Assembly (NCBI RefSeq): GCF_017832975.1
Contig: NZ_JAFIBI010000001.1
Coordinates: forward strand, 3,472,001 to 3,536,000
Length of the DNA stretch: 64,000 nucleotides
DNA from: Arthrobacter sp. PvP023
GTDB taxonomy: Bacteria; Actinomycetota; Actinomycetes; Actinomycetales; Micrococcaceae
Reading direction: 5' to 3'
The notes under the pieces were generated by a model that worked only from the letters and a program-made list of their open reading frames with translations, was not told where the DNA came from and ran no database searches. A program made the position numbers and the translations under genes. Of the stretch, positions 42,732-51,164 are shown piece after piece (within the stretch, counting starts at the first letter, position 1; each line of letters opens with the position of its first letter).

Positions 42732-44114
42732 CTACTTCTTGCTGGCGGCAAGGAGGTCCGCCGTGCCCTGGGCGTCCGCCGCGTCGACGTCGTGCAGCGA
42801 GATCCCGCGGGTTTCCTTGAGGAAGTACACGGCCACCATCGTCACCAGGCAGGCGCCGAGCAGGTAGACGGCCACCGGGGTGGAGGACTTGAACTGGCTC
42901 AGCAGGGCGGTGGCAATGATCGGGGCCATCGAACCGGCCACGATCGAGGTGACCTGGTAGCCGAGCGAGACGCCGGAGTAGCGCATCCGGGTGGGGAACA
43001 TCTCGGCCATGATTGCAGGCTGGCCGGCGTACATCAGCGCGTGGAAGAGCAGGCCGATGGTGATGGCGGCGAGAATGACCAGATCGTTCTTGGTGTCCAT
43101 CATCGGGAAGGCGAAGAAGCCCCAGGTACCGCCGAGGATTGCACCGGCCATGTAGACGGGCTTGCGGCCGAAGGCGTCGGAGAGCTTGCCGACCATCGGC
43201 ACCACTGCGAAGTGGACGACGTGAGCCACGAGCAGCAGCAGGAGAATCCGGGAGGTGTCCGTCTGGACAACCACCTTCAGGTAGGTGATGGAGAAGGTGA
43301 CCACGAGGTAATAAAGGATGTTCTCCGCGAAGCGGAGGCCCATGGCTGTGAAGACGCCGCGCGGGTAGCGGCGGAACACTTCACCGACGCCGTAGCCCTT
43401 CTTTTCAACGGTGACTTCCTTCTGCGCTTCCAGGAAGATGGGGGCGTCGGTGACCTTGGTCCTGATGTAGTAGCCCACCAGCACGATCACTGCGGAGAGC
43501 CAGAAGGCCACCCGCCAGCCCCAGCCGAGGAAGTCGGCGGAGGACAGTGTGGAGGACAACGTGAAGAGCACCGCGGTGGCGAGCAGGTTGCCCAGGGGTA
43601 CAGCGGACTGCGGCCAGCTGGCCCAGAAGCCGCGTGACTTGCTGGGGCTGTGCTCCGCTACGAGGAGGACGGCGCCGCCCCACTCACCGCCGACGGCGAA
43701 GCCCTGGGCGAATCGCAGGAACACCAGCAGGGCCGGAGCCCAGTAGCCGATCTGTTGGAAGGTGGGCAGGCAGCCCATCAGGAACGTGGAGACGCCCACC
43801 AGGATGATGCTGAGCTGGAGCAGCTGCTTCCGGCCGAATTTGTCACCGAAATGACCGAAGACGATGCCGCCGATGGGGCGGGCGACGAAGCCAACCGCGT
43901 AGGTGAGGAAGGCGGCAATGATGCCGTCCAGTTCCGTGCCTGAGTTAGGGAAAAATGTCTTGCCAAAGACCAGGGTGGCCGCTGAAGCGTAGAGGAAGAA
44001 CTCATACCACTCAACGACGGTCCCGGCCATGGAGGCCGTAACCACTTTCTTTAGCCCTGAGGCTTTGACGTCAGTCTCATCTGCGCGCCTTGCGGCGGAG
44101 TTTTGCGTGCTCAT
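42732..44114 (-). CDS. MHS-family MFS transporter (ProP/ShiA-like)
   Basis: The 460-residue protein has 12 spans and the metabolite:H+ symporter signatures VVEWYEFFLYASAATLVFGKTFFP and FGHFGDKFGRKQLLQLS, and RFAQGFAVGGEWGGAVLLVAEHSP. Such carriers import organic acids, shikimate or betaine. The ATG at 44114 has GAAGGAG 7 nt upstream; the longer frame from 44189 has neither. It leads the transporter-alcohol dehydrogenase operon. Confidence 0.92.
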   Translation of the reverse strand: MSTQNSAARRADETDVKASGLKKVVTASMAGTVVEWYEFFLYASAATLVFGKTFFPNSGTELDGIIAAFLTYAVGFVARPIGGIVFGHFGDKFGRKQLLQLSIILVGVSTFLMGCLPTFQQIGYWAPALLVFLRFAQGFAVGGEWGGAVLLVAEHSPSKSRGFWASWPQSAVPLGNLLATAVLFTLSSTLSSADFLGWGWRVAFWLSAVIVLVGYYIRTKVTDAPIFLEAQKEVTVEKKGYGVGEVFRRYPRGVFTAMGLRFAENILYYLVVTFSITYLKVVVQTDTSRILLLLLVAHVVHFAVVPMVGKLSDAFGRKPVYMAGAILGGTWGFFAFPMMDTKNDLVILAAITIGLLFHALMYAGQPAIMAEMFPTRMRYSGVSLGYQVTSIVAGSMAPIIATALLSQFKSSTPVAVYLLGACLVTMVAVYFLKETRGISLHDVDAADAQGTADLLAASKK

Positions 44115-44203
44115 TGTGAACTCCTTCGGCGTCTCCGTCGACACCATGTGGACCATTCCGTTACGGCCGCGTGTGATGTGCACCACCAACGCGCCGGTCC
44201 CCT

Positions 44204-44209
44204 AGAGTA
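44204..44209 (-). promoter_or_regulatory. -10 element of the MHS transporter promoter
   Basis: On the minus strand TACTCT is preceded by TTGAGC with a 19-bp spacer. This would give a leader of about 85 nt with a ribosome-binding site. The TGCAT palindrome sits about 50 bp upstream of this hexamer. Confidence 0.45.
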
Positions 44210-44257
44210 TGGGCTCACATTGCCGCAGGCTCAACGCCATTTTCTGCAGAACAGCTC

Positions 44258-44269
44258 TGCATAAATGCA
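44258..44269. promoter_or_regulatory. TGCAT-N2-ATGCA palindrome upstream of MHS transporter
   Basis: TGCAT-AA-ATGCA repeats the core of the 40605-40630 palindrome and is followed, like it, by C at the right edge. Its location about 50 bp upstream of the -10 hexamer suits activation by a LysR regulator, most likely the one at 40673-41578. It is inference from two sites. Confidence 0.5.
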
Positions 44270-44284
44270 CATTGAGCCGGCGGG

Positions 44285-45469
44285 CTAGGCGAAAAAGTTC
44301 TGCCGCAACTGAGCGCTAAGCTGCCCGATTTCAGTCAGGAAACCGTCGTGGCCGATGGGCGCCTCGATGACATGCACCGGGACGTCGCCCGGGAGTGCAG
44401 CCGCGAGTTCGCGGGACTGCGCCGGAAAATACAGACGGTCCGTATTGACGGCGGCAATGAAGAACTCAGCCGTGGCCCGGGCCAGCGCCTCCTTGAGCGG
44501 GCCGCGCCCCCGGCCCACGTCGTGGCTCATGAGCGCTTCCGTGATGGCGATGTAGCTGTTGGCATCGAAGCGCCGGACCAGCTTGGTGCCCTGATGGTCG
44601 AGGTAGCTCTCCACCTGGTAGCGGCCGCGGTCCCCCAGCGACACTGCCTGGAGCGGGGCTTCGCCGCCCTGGGCGCTCCGGCCGAACCGGGCCTCCAGCT
44701 CGTCTGCGGAACGGTACGTGATGTGCGCAATCCTGCGTGCCAGGGCCAGGCCGGCCTCAGGCTCCGGGCCGCCGTAGTAATCGCCGTCGTTGAAGTTCAC
44801 GTCCTGGCGGATCGCGAGGGTCTGCGCCTGGGCAAAGGCGATCTGCTCGGCCGTGCTGCTTGCCCCGATGGAAATGACGGCGCAGCGCCGGACCCGGTCC
44901 GGGAAGCTCACGGCCCATTCCAGGGCGCGGGCTCCGCCCAGGGATCCGCCCAGGACGGCGTACCAGCTGTCGATGCCAAGGGCGTCCGCTAGCCGGGCCT
45001 CGGCCGCCGTGGTGTCGCGCAGGGTCACCAGGGGGAAGCGCGAACCCCACGGCCTGCCATCCGGCGCGGGAGTGGAAGGGCCGGTGGAGCCGTAGCAACC
45101 GCCCAGGATGTTGATGCTGACCACGAAGTACTTGTCCGTATCGACCGGGGCGCCGGGCCCGGCAAGCTGCTCCCACCAGCCTTCTTCGTCGCTGGCTCCC
45201 CTGGTAACGTGCGTGCTGCCGGTCAGGGCATGCTGCACCAGCACGGCGTTGGAACGGTCCGCGTTCAGCGTGCCCCAGGTCTCGTAGGCGAGCGTGACGT
45301 CCGGCAGGTGGCCGCCCGCCTCAAGGTCGAGCCCGCCGATGCCCTGGAACTTGACGGTTCCGTCGGGGACAGCGTCTGCGGTTTTGACTGCGGCGGTTTT
45401 CACGTCACTGGATGACAGGCTGTGGCTGGCTGTTTCGGGTACACCGCTGCGGGTGACGGCAATCGTCAT
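44285..45469 (-). CDS. metX: homoserine O-acetyltransferase
   Basis: The 394-residue alpha/beta hydrolase-fold enzyme acetylates homoserine using acetyl-CoA in methionine synthesis. Features: VLVQHALTGSTHVTRGASDEEGWWEQLAGPG, the catalytic Ser in AVLGGSLGGARALEW, and His in EAPIGHDGFLTE near the C-terminus. The ATG at 45469 has a weak GAGG box 6 nt upstream. The 5' leader is a SAM-IV riboswitch. The longer frame would read into that RNA and is rejected. Confidence 0.95.
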   Translation of the reverse strand: MTIAVTRSGVPETASHSLSSSDVKTAAVKTADAVPDGTVKFQGIGGLDLEAGGHLPDVTLAYETWGTLNADRSNAVLVQHALTGSTHVTRGASDEEGWWEQLAGPGAPVDTDKYFVVSINILGGCYGSTGPSTPAPDGRPWGSRFPLVTLRDTTAAEARLADALGIDSWYAVLGGSLGGARALEWAVSFPDRVRRCAVISIGASSTAEQIAFAQAQTLAIRQDVNFNDGDYYGGPEPEAGLALARRIAHITYRSADELEARFGRSAQGGEAPLQAVSLGDRGRYQVESYLDHQGTKLVRRFDANSYIAITEALMSHDVGRGRGPLKEALARATAEFFIAAVNTDRLYFPAQSRELAAALPGDVPVHVIEAPIGHDGFLTEIGQLSAQLRQNFFA

Positions 45470-45492
45470 CTGAAGACCTCTTCTTCGCGCTT

Positions 45493-45600
45493 GCCTGCCG
45501 CCAACTGGCCGGCAGGCCAGGTCTTCACCCGGGGCACCCCGCCGCGAAAGGAGGGTTGCCGGCCAGCAAGCCGGGGCTGTCGCTGGCACTCATGACCTGT
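45493..45600 (-). ncRNA. SAM-IV riboswitch controlling metX
   Basis: Read leftward, the RNA starts GGTCATGAGTGCCAGCGACA (45597 on), continues through CCCCGGCTTGCTGGCCGGCAACCCTCC and GTGCCCCGGG, and closes with GACC at about 45520. This is the actinobacterial SAM-IV aptamer core (same family as the element before mycobacterial met genes). A GC-rich hairpin follows at 45493-45517 and may be the expression platform. High S-adenosylmethionine should lower metX expression. Confidence 0.92.
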
Positions 45601-45604
45601 AAAG

Positions 45605-45610
45605 AGTCTA
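45605..45610 (-). promoter_or_regulatory. -10 element of metX
   Basis: TAGACT on the minus strand ends 8 nt before the start of the SAM-IV aptamer. No clear -35 hexamer is seen at 16-18 bp. Confidence 0.45.
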
Positions 45611-45654
45611 CGAAATGCGTCCCCGCAATGGCGAAGAATGTGACAGCAATATGA

Positions 45655-45678
45655 CTCCCGGCGTCGAGGCGCCGGGAG
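45655..45678 (-). terminator. metY terminator
   Basis: A perfect 9-bp stem CTCCCGGCG/CGCCGGGAG with a 6-nt loop lies 9 bp after the metY stop; leftward it is followed by TCATATTG. With a separate promoter for metX, the two genes appear to be separate units. Confidence 0.65.
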
Positions 45679-45687
45679 CCATACGGC

Positions 45688-47004
45688 TCAGTCGCCCTTG
45701 GCGGCGCGGAAACCGGCGTCGAGGTCGGCGATGATGTCATCGATGTGCTCCAGCCCCACGGAGAGGCGGACCAGGCCCGGCGTGACCCCCGCCACGGCCT
45801 GCTGTTCCGCTGTCAGCTGGCTGTGGGTGGTGGACGCCGGGTGGATGACCAGGGAGCGCACGTCACCGATGTTCGCCACGTGGGAGTGCAGTTCCAGCGC
45901 GTCCACGAACCGCTTGCCGGCCTCGGCCCCGCCGGCGATGTTGAAGGACACGATCGCACCGGTGCCCTTGGGTCCGTACTTGCGGCCGCGGTCGTACCAG
46001 GGGCTGGACGGCAGGCCCGCGTAGGCAACGGATTCGACGTCGTCCCTTGCCTCCAGCCATTCGGCGACACTCACCGCGTTGGCCACGTGGCGCTCGACGC
46101 GCAGGCTCAGGGTTTCCAGGCCCTGGGCGATGAGGAAGGCGTTGAACGGGGACACCGCGGAGCCGAGGTCCCGCAGCAGCTGGACGCGGGCCTTGAGGAT
46201 GTAGGAAAGGTTCGCGCCCAGGGCGCCCCCGGCGCCGAGGTCCCTGGCGTAGACAAGCCCGTTGTAGGTGGGGTCCGGGATGTTGAAGCCCGGGAACTTC
46301 TCCGGGTCCTTGCCGAAATCAAAGTTGCCCGAGTCCACGATCACGCCGGCGATGGCGCTGCCGTGCCCGCCAAGGTACTTCGTTGCCGAGTGGACCACAA
46401 TGTCGGCGCCCCATTCCAGCGGCCGGATGAGGTACGGCGTGGACAGTGTGTTGTCCACGATCAGCGGGACCCCTGCCTCGTGGGCGACGCCGGAAACGCC
46501 TTCGATGTCCAGGACGTCCTGGCGCGGATTGGACACCACCTCGCCGAAGAAGAGCTTGGTGTTCGGCCGGACGGCGTCCTTCCACTGCTGGAGGTTGTCC
46601 GGGTCCTCCACGAACGTCACGGAGATGCCGAACTTCTTCAGGGTGTGGGCCAGCAGGTTGTACGTGCCGCCGTAGAGGCTGGGGCTGGCCACCACGTGAT
46701 CGCCGGCTTCGGCGACGTTGAGGATGGCGAATGTTTCGGCGGCCTGTCCCGAGCTGAGCAGCAGCGCCGCCAGCCCGCATTCAAGGCTGGCCACGCGCTG
46801 CTCCACCGCGTCCTGGGTGGGATTGCCGATGCGGGTATAGATGGGCGCCAGTTCGGCCAGCGCGAAGCGGTTGGCGGCGCTTTCGGCGCTAGGGAACACG
46901 AACGACGTCGTCTGGTAAATGGGGAGGGCCCTGGCGCCGGTGGCGCTGTCCGGCTCCTGGCCGGCGTGGATCTGGCGGGTTTCGAAAGACCAGGCATTGG
47001 ACAT
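45688..47004 (-). CDS. metY: O-acetylhomoserine aminocarboxypropyltransferase
   Basis: The 438-residue PLP enzyme makes homocysteine from O-acetylhomoserine and sulfide. Features: RQIHAGQEPDSATGARALPIYQTTSFVF, YTRIGNPTQDAVEQRVASLE, LIVDNTLSTPYLIRPLEWGADIVVHSATKYLGGHG (PLP Lys in SATKYLGGHG), and HPASTTHSQL. GGAGCC lies 4 nt before the ATG at 47004. It forms a pair with metX downstream but has its own SAM-IV riboswitch. Confidence 0.95.
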   Translation of the reverse strand: MSNAWSFETRQIHAGQEPDSATGARALPIYQTTSFVFPSAESAANRFALAELAPIYTRIGNPTQDAVEQRVASLECGLAALLLSSGQAAETFAILNVAEAGDHVVASPSLYGGTYNLLAHTLKKFGISVTFVEDPDNLQQWKDAVRPNTKLFFGEVVSNPRQDVLDIEGVSGVAHEAGVPLIVDNTLSTPYLIRPLEWGADIVVHSATKYLGGHGSAIAGVIVDSGNFDFGKDPEKFPGFNIPDPTYNGLVYARDLGAGGALGANLSYILKARVQLLRDLGSAVSPFNAFLIAQGLETLSLRVERHVANAVSVAEWLEARDDVESVAYAGLPSSPWYDRGRKYGPKGTGAIVSFNIAGGAEAGKRFVDALELHSHVANIGDVRSLVIHPASTTHSQLTAEQQAVAGVTPGLVRLSVGLEHIDDIIADLDAGFRAAKGD

Positions 47005-47074
47005 TGGAGGCTCCTTAAGGAAGGGCACCGTGGCCGGACGCACAGTATGCCGGGCCGGCTCTGGTGCCGCGCTT

Positions 47075-47180
47075 GCCGACCGGCGGTTGCCGGCGGCCAG
47101 GTCCTCACCCGGGGCACCCCACCGCGGAACGAGGGTTGCCGGCCAGCAAGCCGGGGCTCAATGCTGGCGCTCATGACCTG
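47075..47180 (-). ncRNA. SAM-IV riboswitch controlling metY
   Basis: The aptamer begins GGTCATGAGCGCCAGCA at 47178 and is nearly the same as the metX element through CCCCGGCTTGCTGGCCGGCAACCCTC and GGGGTGCCCCGGGTGA, closing with GACC at about 47100. A hairpin with core CCGGC/GCCGG (47080-47093) follows, as at metX. It lies about 70 bp upstream of the metY ATG. Confidence 0.92.
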
Positions 47181-47185
47181 GACCC

Positions 47186-47191
47186 AGTGTA
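47186..47191 (-). promoter_or_regulatory. -10 element of metY
   Basis: TACACT on the minus strand lies 7 nt before the aptamer start, with TTCAGA 16 bp upstream as a possible -35. Confidence 0.5.
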
Positions 47192-47338
47192 GAAACAGAG
47201 CAATCCGTCTGAATAGGTTTGTGACGAAGGACGTCGGCCGCGTGATTTCGTGGGCTTCAGGGCCGTCCGCCATAACGTCCCATCTTGGTAAGGACACCCT
47301 TAGCTGAGAGCTCCATCACAAAGTGCCAAGATGAGGGC
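47192..47338. other. intergenic stretch between metY promoter and VOC gene
   Basis: No gene is visible here. Besides the metY promoter at its left edge, it contains CAAGAT at 47327-47332, 6 nt before the VOC ATG, a weak -10 for a leaderless transcript. Confidence 0.4.
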
Positions 47339-47977
47339 ATGCGCATGGATCACGTCTCTTACGCCTGTGAACAAGATGGCTTGGCTGCCACCACCGAACG
47401 TATTGCAACCGCCCTCGGCGTCGAAGCCGTTAAGGGCGGGGTACACCCCCGTTTCGGCACCCGCAACATGATTATCCCGCTGGCCGGGCACAAGTATCTC
47501 GAGGTCGTGGAGGTCCTGGACCACCCGGCATCCGACAAGGCTCCGTTCGGGCAGGCTGTCCGGGCACGCTCCGCAGCGGGCGGTGGCTGGATGGGCTGGT
47601 GCGTCGAAGTGGACGACCTGGCACCGTTCGAAGAACGCCTCGGCCGATCGGCTGTCAACGGCAACCGCAAGTTCCCCGACGGCCGCGAACTCGTCTGGAA
47701 GCAGATCGGCATCCTGGGCCTCATTGCAGACCCGCAGGTACCCTACATGCTCAAGTGGGAAGGCGACCCGGAGCTTCACCCGTCCAACGCCTACCCGAGC
47801 AACGTTAAGATGTCCAGCCTCACCATCGCCGGCTCGGCCGAACGCGTCACGGAATGGCTCGGTCAACCGGTCGAGAAGCCCTTGGAGGATGTGGCTGTTG
47901 AATGGGTCGCCCCCAAGGGGACGCCGGGAATCCTGTCCGTCACGTTCGAAACCGCCTCCGGGGCCGTAACCATCTGA
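47339..47977 (+). CDS. VOC-family protein (glyoxalase-like, DUF-type)
   Basis: The 212-residue protein begins MRMDHVSYACEQDGLAATTERIATALGVEAVKGGVHPRFGTRN. It has the layout of the glyoxalase-like domain of the VOC superfamily: betaalphabetabetabeta module with H4/H5 (DHVSYA) and E (YLEVVEVLD). The C-terminal half (from about 110) resembles a second, shorter module. Enzymatic role unknown. An ATG at 47345 is an alternative start. A strong terminator follows. Confidence 0.82.
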   Translation: MRMDHVSYACEQDGLAATTERIATALGVEAVKGGVHPRFGTRNMIIPLAGHKYLEVVEVLDHPASDKAPFGQAVRARSAAGGGWMGWCVEVDDLAPFEERLGRSAVNGNRKFPDGRELVWKQIGILGLIADPQVPYMLKWEGDPELHPSNAYPSNVKMSSLTIAGSAERVTEWLGQPVEKPLEDVAVEWVAPKGTPGILSVTFETASGAVTI

Positions 47978-48033
47978 CCCTGCTCTACCGTGTGGTCCTC
48001 CGGGGCCACGGGCAGCGCGCTGCCCTTCCGAAC

Positions 48034-48085
48034 TTCGGCCGCTATCAGCGGGTGCCAACGACGTCACCCACCGATAGCGGCCGAA
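48034..48085 (+). terminator. VOC-gene terminator
   Basis: TTCGGCCGCTATC (48034-48046) pairs perfectly with GATAGCGGCCGAA (48073-48085); GGGTG/CACCC inside lengthens the helix. TCCTTTTAA follows, so this is a rightward terminator 56 bp after the stop. Confidence 0.8.
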
Positions 48086-48105
48086 TCCTTTTAAGCAGTG
48101 GCCGG

Positions 48106-48873
48106 CTAGCCCAGGCCGATGGCCTTGCCGAAGAGGCTGAAGCCGACGAACGCCACAATGTCCAGCAGTGCGTGGGCGATCACCAGCGGCATGACGCGGC
48201 GGGTCTTCGTATAGATCCACGCAAATACCACGCCCATGACAGCGTTGCCGATGAACGGGCCGAAGCCCTGGTAGAGGTGGTAGCTGCCCCGGAGCATGGA
48301 GCTGGCGAAGATGGCCAGCGGCATGCTCCAGCCGAACTTGCCGAGCCGGTCCAGCAGGTACCCCACCACGATGACCTCCTCCACGATCCCGTGCCGTACG
48401 GCGGAGAGAATCAGCACTGGGATGGTCCACCAGTAGGCATCCAGCGCGCTGGGGATGATGGCCGTGGTGATGCCGAGTGCCCGTCCGGCGGCGTACAGCC
48501 CCAGGGACGGTATGCCGATCAACGCCGCGAGGCCCAGCCCCTGCAGCAGGTCCTCGCCGGGGCGGGCGAAGTTGAAACCGAGTTTGCGGAATGCCGATGC
48601 CCCGGGCTCCCCCGCTTTCCGGTGCTCGGTGAGGAAATAGATGACCAACACGACAGGCACCAGGGCGAAAACGATGTCCAGCAGCTGGTACGTCAGGTCG
48701 AAGTATTCGCGGCTGCTCTGGGAGCGGTTGAGGGTGGAGGTCCCTTCCGCCAGGGGTGCCCGCGTCAGCTTGTCCAGCAACTGCACCACCGAATACACGG
48801 CGGACTGCCCCAGCGACAGACCCAGGACAATCCAGACTTCTAACCGCAGACGACGGCGGGAGGGAACCAGCAT
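48106..48873 (-). CDS. CPBP-family intramembrane metalloprotease
   Basis: The 255-residue protein has about seven spans. The CPBP (Abi/Rce1) motifs are EE in VRHGIVEEVIVVGYLLDRL, R and H in SSMLRGSYHLYQGFGPFIGNAVMGVVFAW, and the final H in VIAHALLDIVAFVG. It is probably an intramembrane protease or prenyl-protein protease-like enzyme; substrate unknown. Confidence 0.9.
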   Translation of the reverse strand: MLVPSRRRLRLEVWIVLGLSLGQSAVYSVVQLLDKLTRAPLAEGTSTLNRSQSSREYFDLTYQLLDIVFALVPVVLVIYFLTEHRKAGEPGASAFRKLGFNFARPGEDLLQGLGLAALIGIPSLGLYAAGRALGITTAIIPSALDAYWWTIPVLILSAVRHGIVEEVIVVGYLLDRLGKFGWSMPLAIFASSMLRGSYHLYQGFGPFIGNAVMGVVFAWIYTKTRRVMPLVIAHALLDIVAFVGFSLFGKAIGLG

Positions 48874-48915
48874 GTTCCTATCTTGCCTTCACTTTCTGGT
48901 TCTTTCCTGTCCGCC

Positions 48916-48963
48916 GCTTCCGGCCGGTCGCAGGGCAACGCTTCCGGCTGGTCGGGGGGCAAC
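48916..48963. repeat. 24-bp imperfect tandem duplication
   Basis: Two adjacent 24-bp units start CGCTTCCGGC and end GGGCAA; they differ at three positions. The block lies between the divergent CPBP and phosphatase genes. Confidence 0.7.
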
Positions 48964-48992
48964 ACATCCACTTGGCCGCGCTGCCCGGGGCC

Positions 48993-48998
48993 TATGCT
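48993..48998 (+). promoter_or_regulatory. -10 element, probable leaderless phosphatase transcript
   Basis: TATGCT ends 8 nt before the ATG at 49007; no Shine-Dalgarno sequence is present. Confidence 0.4.
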
Positions 48999-49006
48999 TG
49001 GAATTT

Positions 49007-49687
49007 ATGAGTGCGCCCGGAAAAATCATCATGATCCGGCACGGCCAGTCAGCCGCCAATGCCGACACCTCCATTTATAACCGGGTGCCCGATTACCGGA
49101 TACCACTGACCGAACTCGGCCTTGCACAGGCCCGGGCCGCAGGCGAGGAGATCCGCCGGGAACTGGACGGCCGGCAGGTGTGTGTCTACGTCTCGCCGTA
49201 CCTCCGGGCCTACCAGACCCTCGAAGCGCTCAATCTGGGACCGCTTGTTGAGCGGATCATCGAGGAACCCAGGCTTCGTGAACAGGACTGGGCGAACTTC
49301 CAGATCGCCGGGGACATCGAGGACCAAAAAGAACTCCGGAACGCCTACGGCCACTTCTTCTACCGGTTCAGGGAGGGTGAATCCGGCTCCGACGTCTACG
49401 ACCGGATCTCCTCCTTCATGGAAACACTGCACCGGCACTGGTCCAAGCCCAGCTACGCCCCGAACGCCCTCTTCGTGACGCACGGGCTCACCATGAGGCT
49501 GTTCTGCATGCGCTGGTTCCACTGGTCCGTGGAGTATTTCGAATCCCTCAACAACCCGGACAACGCCGAAGTGCGGACCCTGGTGCGCACGGATGACGGC
49601 AAGTACGAACTGGACAAGCCGTTCAGCCAGTGGGAGGACCGCCGCGTGGACGAGACAGTGCTGGACGCTCCGCCCATGATCTTCTAG
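49007..49687 (+). CDS. histidine phosphatase family protein
   Basis: The 226-residue protein has the phosphoglycerate-mutase-like active site: IMIRHGQSAAN (phospho-His), SPYLRAYQTLEAL (Arg), LREQDWANFQ and the second His in ALFVTHGLTMRLF. These proteins dephosphorylate small molecules or proteins; the substrate is unknown. Ends 10 bp from the convergent PaaK-like gene. Confidence 0.9.
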   Translation: MSAPGKIIMIRHGQSAANADTSIYNRVPDYRIPLTELGLAQARAAGEEIRRELDGRQVCVYVSPYLRAYQTLEALNLGPLVERIIEEPRLREQDWANFQIAGDIEDQKELRNAYGHFFYRFREGESGSDVYDRISSFMETLHRHWSKPSYAPNALFVTHGLTMRLFCMRWFHWSVEYFESLNNPDNAEVRTLVRTDDGKYELDKPFSQWEDRRVDETVLDAPPMIF

Positions 49688-49697
49688 CCGCCGCGCT

Positions 49698-51095
49698 TCA
49701 TTCCGGCAGCCGGGCGATCACCTGCCGGAACTTCCCGACCACGCCGCTCTGTTCGGGCGGCTCGTCCGCGCGGACGACTCCGACGTTCCGCAGTTCCAGC
49801 CCGGCGAGGTACTCCAGCAGCTTCGCGGAGGCCGTGCGCCACACCGCTGCGGCGTCGGCACCGGGTTCCGGTTCGAGCCGGAGGCGGATGGTTGCAGGTC
49901 CTGTCTGCACCAGCTGGCTGCGGTGCAGTCCGGGAGTTTCGTCGACGACGGACCCGATGGCGAGCGGGAGCACCCGGACCGTGGTCCCGTCCGCGGCGAG
50001 GAGGCGGAGGACATCGTCGCTTCGGCCCGCGACCCGGATGGCGGGCAGCGGGTTACCACATTCACAGGGACCTGTCTTCGCCAGCACCGAGTCGCCGAGG
50101 TCGTAGCGGATCAGCGGCTGGACCCGGTTGGCGAGGTTGGTGAGCAGCACGGTGTGGGATGGCTCCCCCGGCGGCGTAGGGCGGTAGTCGGCGCCGACCG
50201 GTTCCAGGATGGCCCAGTCGCTGTTCACGTGCAGCCAGCCGCGGGCACAGTCGAAGGCCAGCGGCGTGAACTCGGAGGCAGCGTACGCATCGTGGAGGGC
50301 ACCCCCGAACGCCTCCGCGATGCGCGCCCGCACGTCCGGCCCGCAGGACTCGCCGGCGAGCTCTACTACCACCGGTTTCAGGTGGAGCCGGCCGGCCGCC
50401 TGCTCCTCGGCGAGCAGGGCGAGGGCACTCGGGTAGCCGGTGACGGCCGAGGGGTCATAGTCGTTCAGGGCTGCCACAAGCCCGGTCAGCGGCTGCTGCA
50501 CCGGGAACGCCTGGAATGCGCGCCGGCGCCACCTGCTGCGCCGGCGCTGCCATTGCACCCAGCCCGCGCCCGCGTAGTGCCCGCCGGTGCCCACCACTGC
50601 CGCCCAGCGCAATCCGCGGCGGGCCATGGCCAGCAGCTCGCGCGGAGACAGCCAGGCCAGGTCGATGCGGAGGACAAAGGACTGGGAGACGGCGAGGGAT
50701 CGGGAATCATGCACGAAGATCCCGGGGTGCCCGGTGGTGCCGGACGTGGTGCAGACGAAGTACCGGTCCAGGTACGGCGTTCCGACCTGGGACGGGTCGG
50801 CGATGAAAGCATCGACTCCGGCCCGGGTGACGGCGGGATCCGTGACCCAGTCATCGAAGTTGGCCATGAGCTCCTGTTTGGTGACCGGTGGAAGCTCCAC
50901 CAGGACGACGCCGTCGGAGCGCACGGCGGGTAACACGTCCCGGTAGAGGTGACGGTAGAACGGCGAGCTGGTCCTGGCGTGCGCAACGATCGCCGCAAGC
51001 CGGGCCTCCCGGCGCCGGGCCAGTCCGGCCGGCCCCTGGCGCTGAGCCCACAGCTGGTCGAGAGCGAAGCCCAGTTCCTTCAACAGTCCGGCCAC
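49698..51095 (-). CDS. PaaK-like adenylate-forming ligase
   Basis: The 465-residue protein resembles phenylacetate-CoA ligases: YRHLYRDVL, the AMP loop FVCTTSGTTGHPGIF, GYPSALALLAEEQ, AYAASEFTPLAFDC and IRYDLGDSV with RVAGRSDDVL. The closest group is the PaaK-like family of coenzyme F390 synthetase-type proteins. Substrate unknown; phenylacetate is not supported by context. It follows hutI by 69 bp on the same strand. Confidence 0.82.
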   Translation of the reverse strand: MAGLLKELGFALDQLWAQRQGPAGLARRREARLAAIVAHARTSSPFYRHLYRDVLPAVRSDGVVLVELPPVTKQELMANFDDWVTDPAVTRAGVDAFIADPSQVGTPYLDRYFVCTTSGTTGHPGIFVHDSRSLAVSQSFVLRIDLAWLSPRELLAMARRGLRWAAVVGTGGHYAGAGWVQWQRRRSRWRRRAFQAFPVQQPLTGLVAALNDYDPSAVTGYPSALALLAEEQAAGRLHLKPVVVELAGESCGPDVRARIAEAFGGALHDAYAASEFTPLAFDCARGWLHVNSDWAILEPVGADYRPTPPGEPSHTVLLTNLANRVQPLIRYDLGDSVLAKTGPCECGNPLPAIRVAGRSDDVLRLLAADGTTVRVLPLAIGSVVDETPGLHRSQLVQTGPATIRLRLEPEPGADAAAVWRTASAKLLEYLAGLELRNVGVVRADEPPEQSGVVGKFRQVIARLPE

Positions 51096-51164
51096 GGTTA
51101 TCTCCTGGGGTATGCCGACAGGGTCGGAAGCAATAGATCGAAGAGCATCCGTTCGAAAGCAAAA

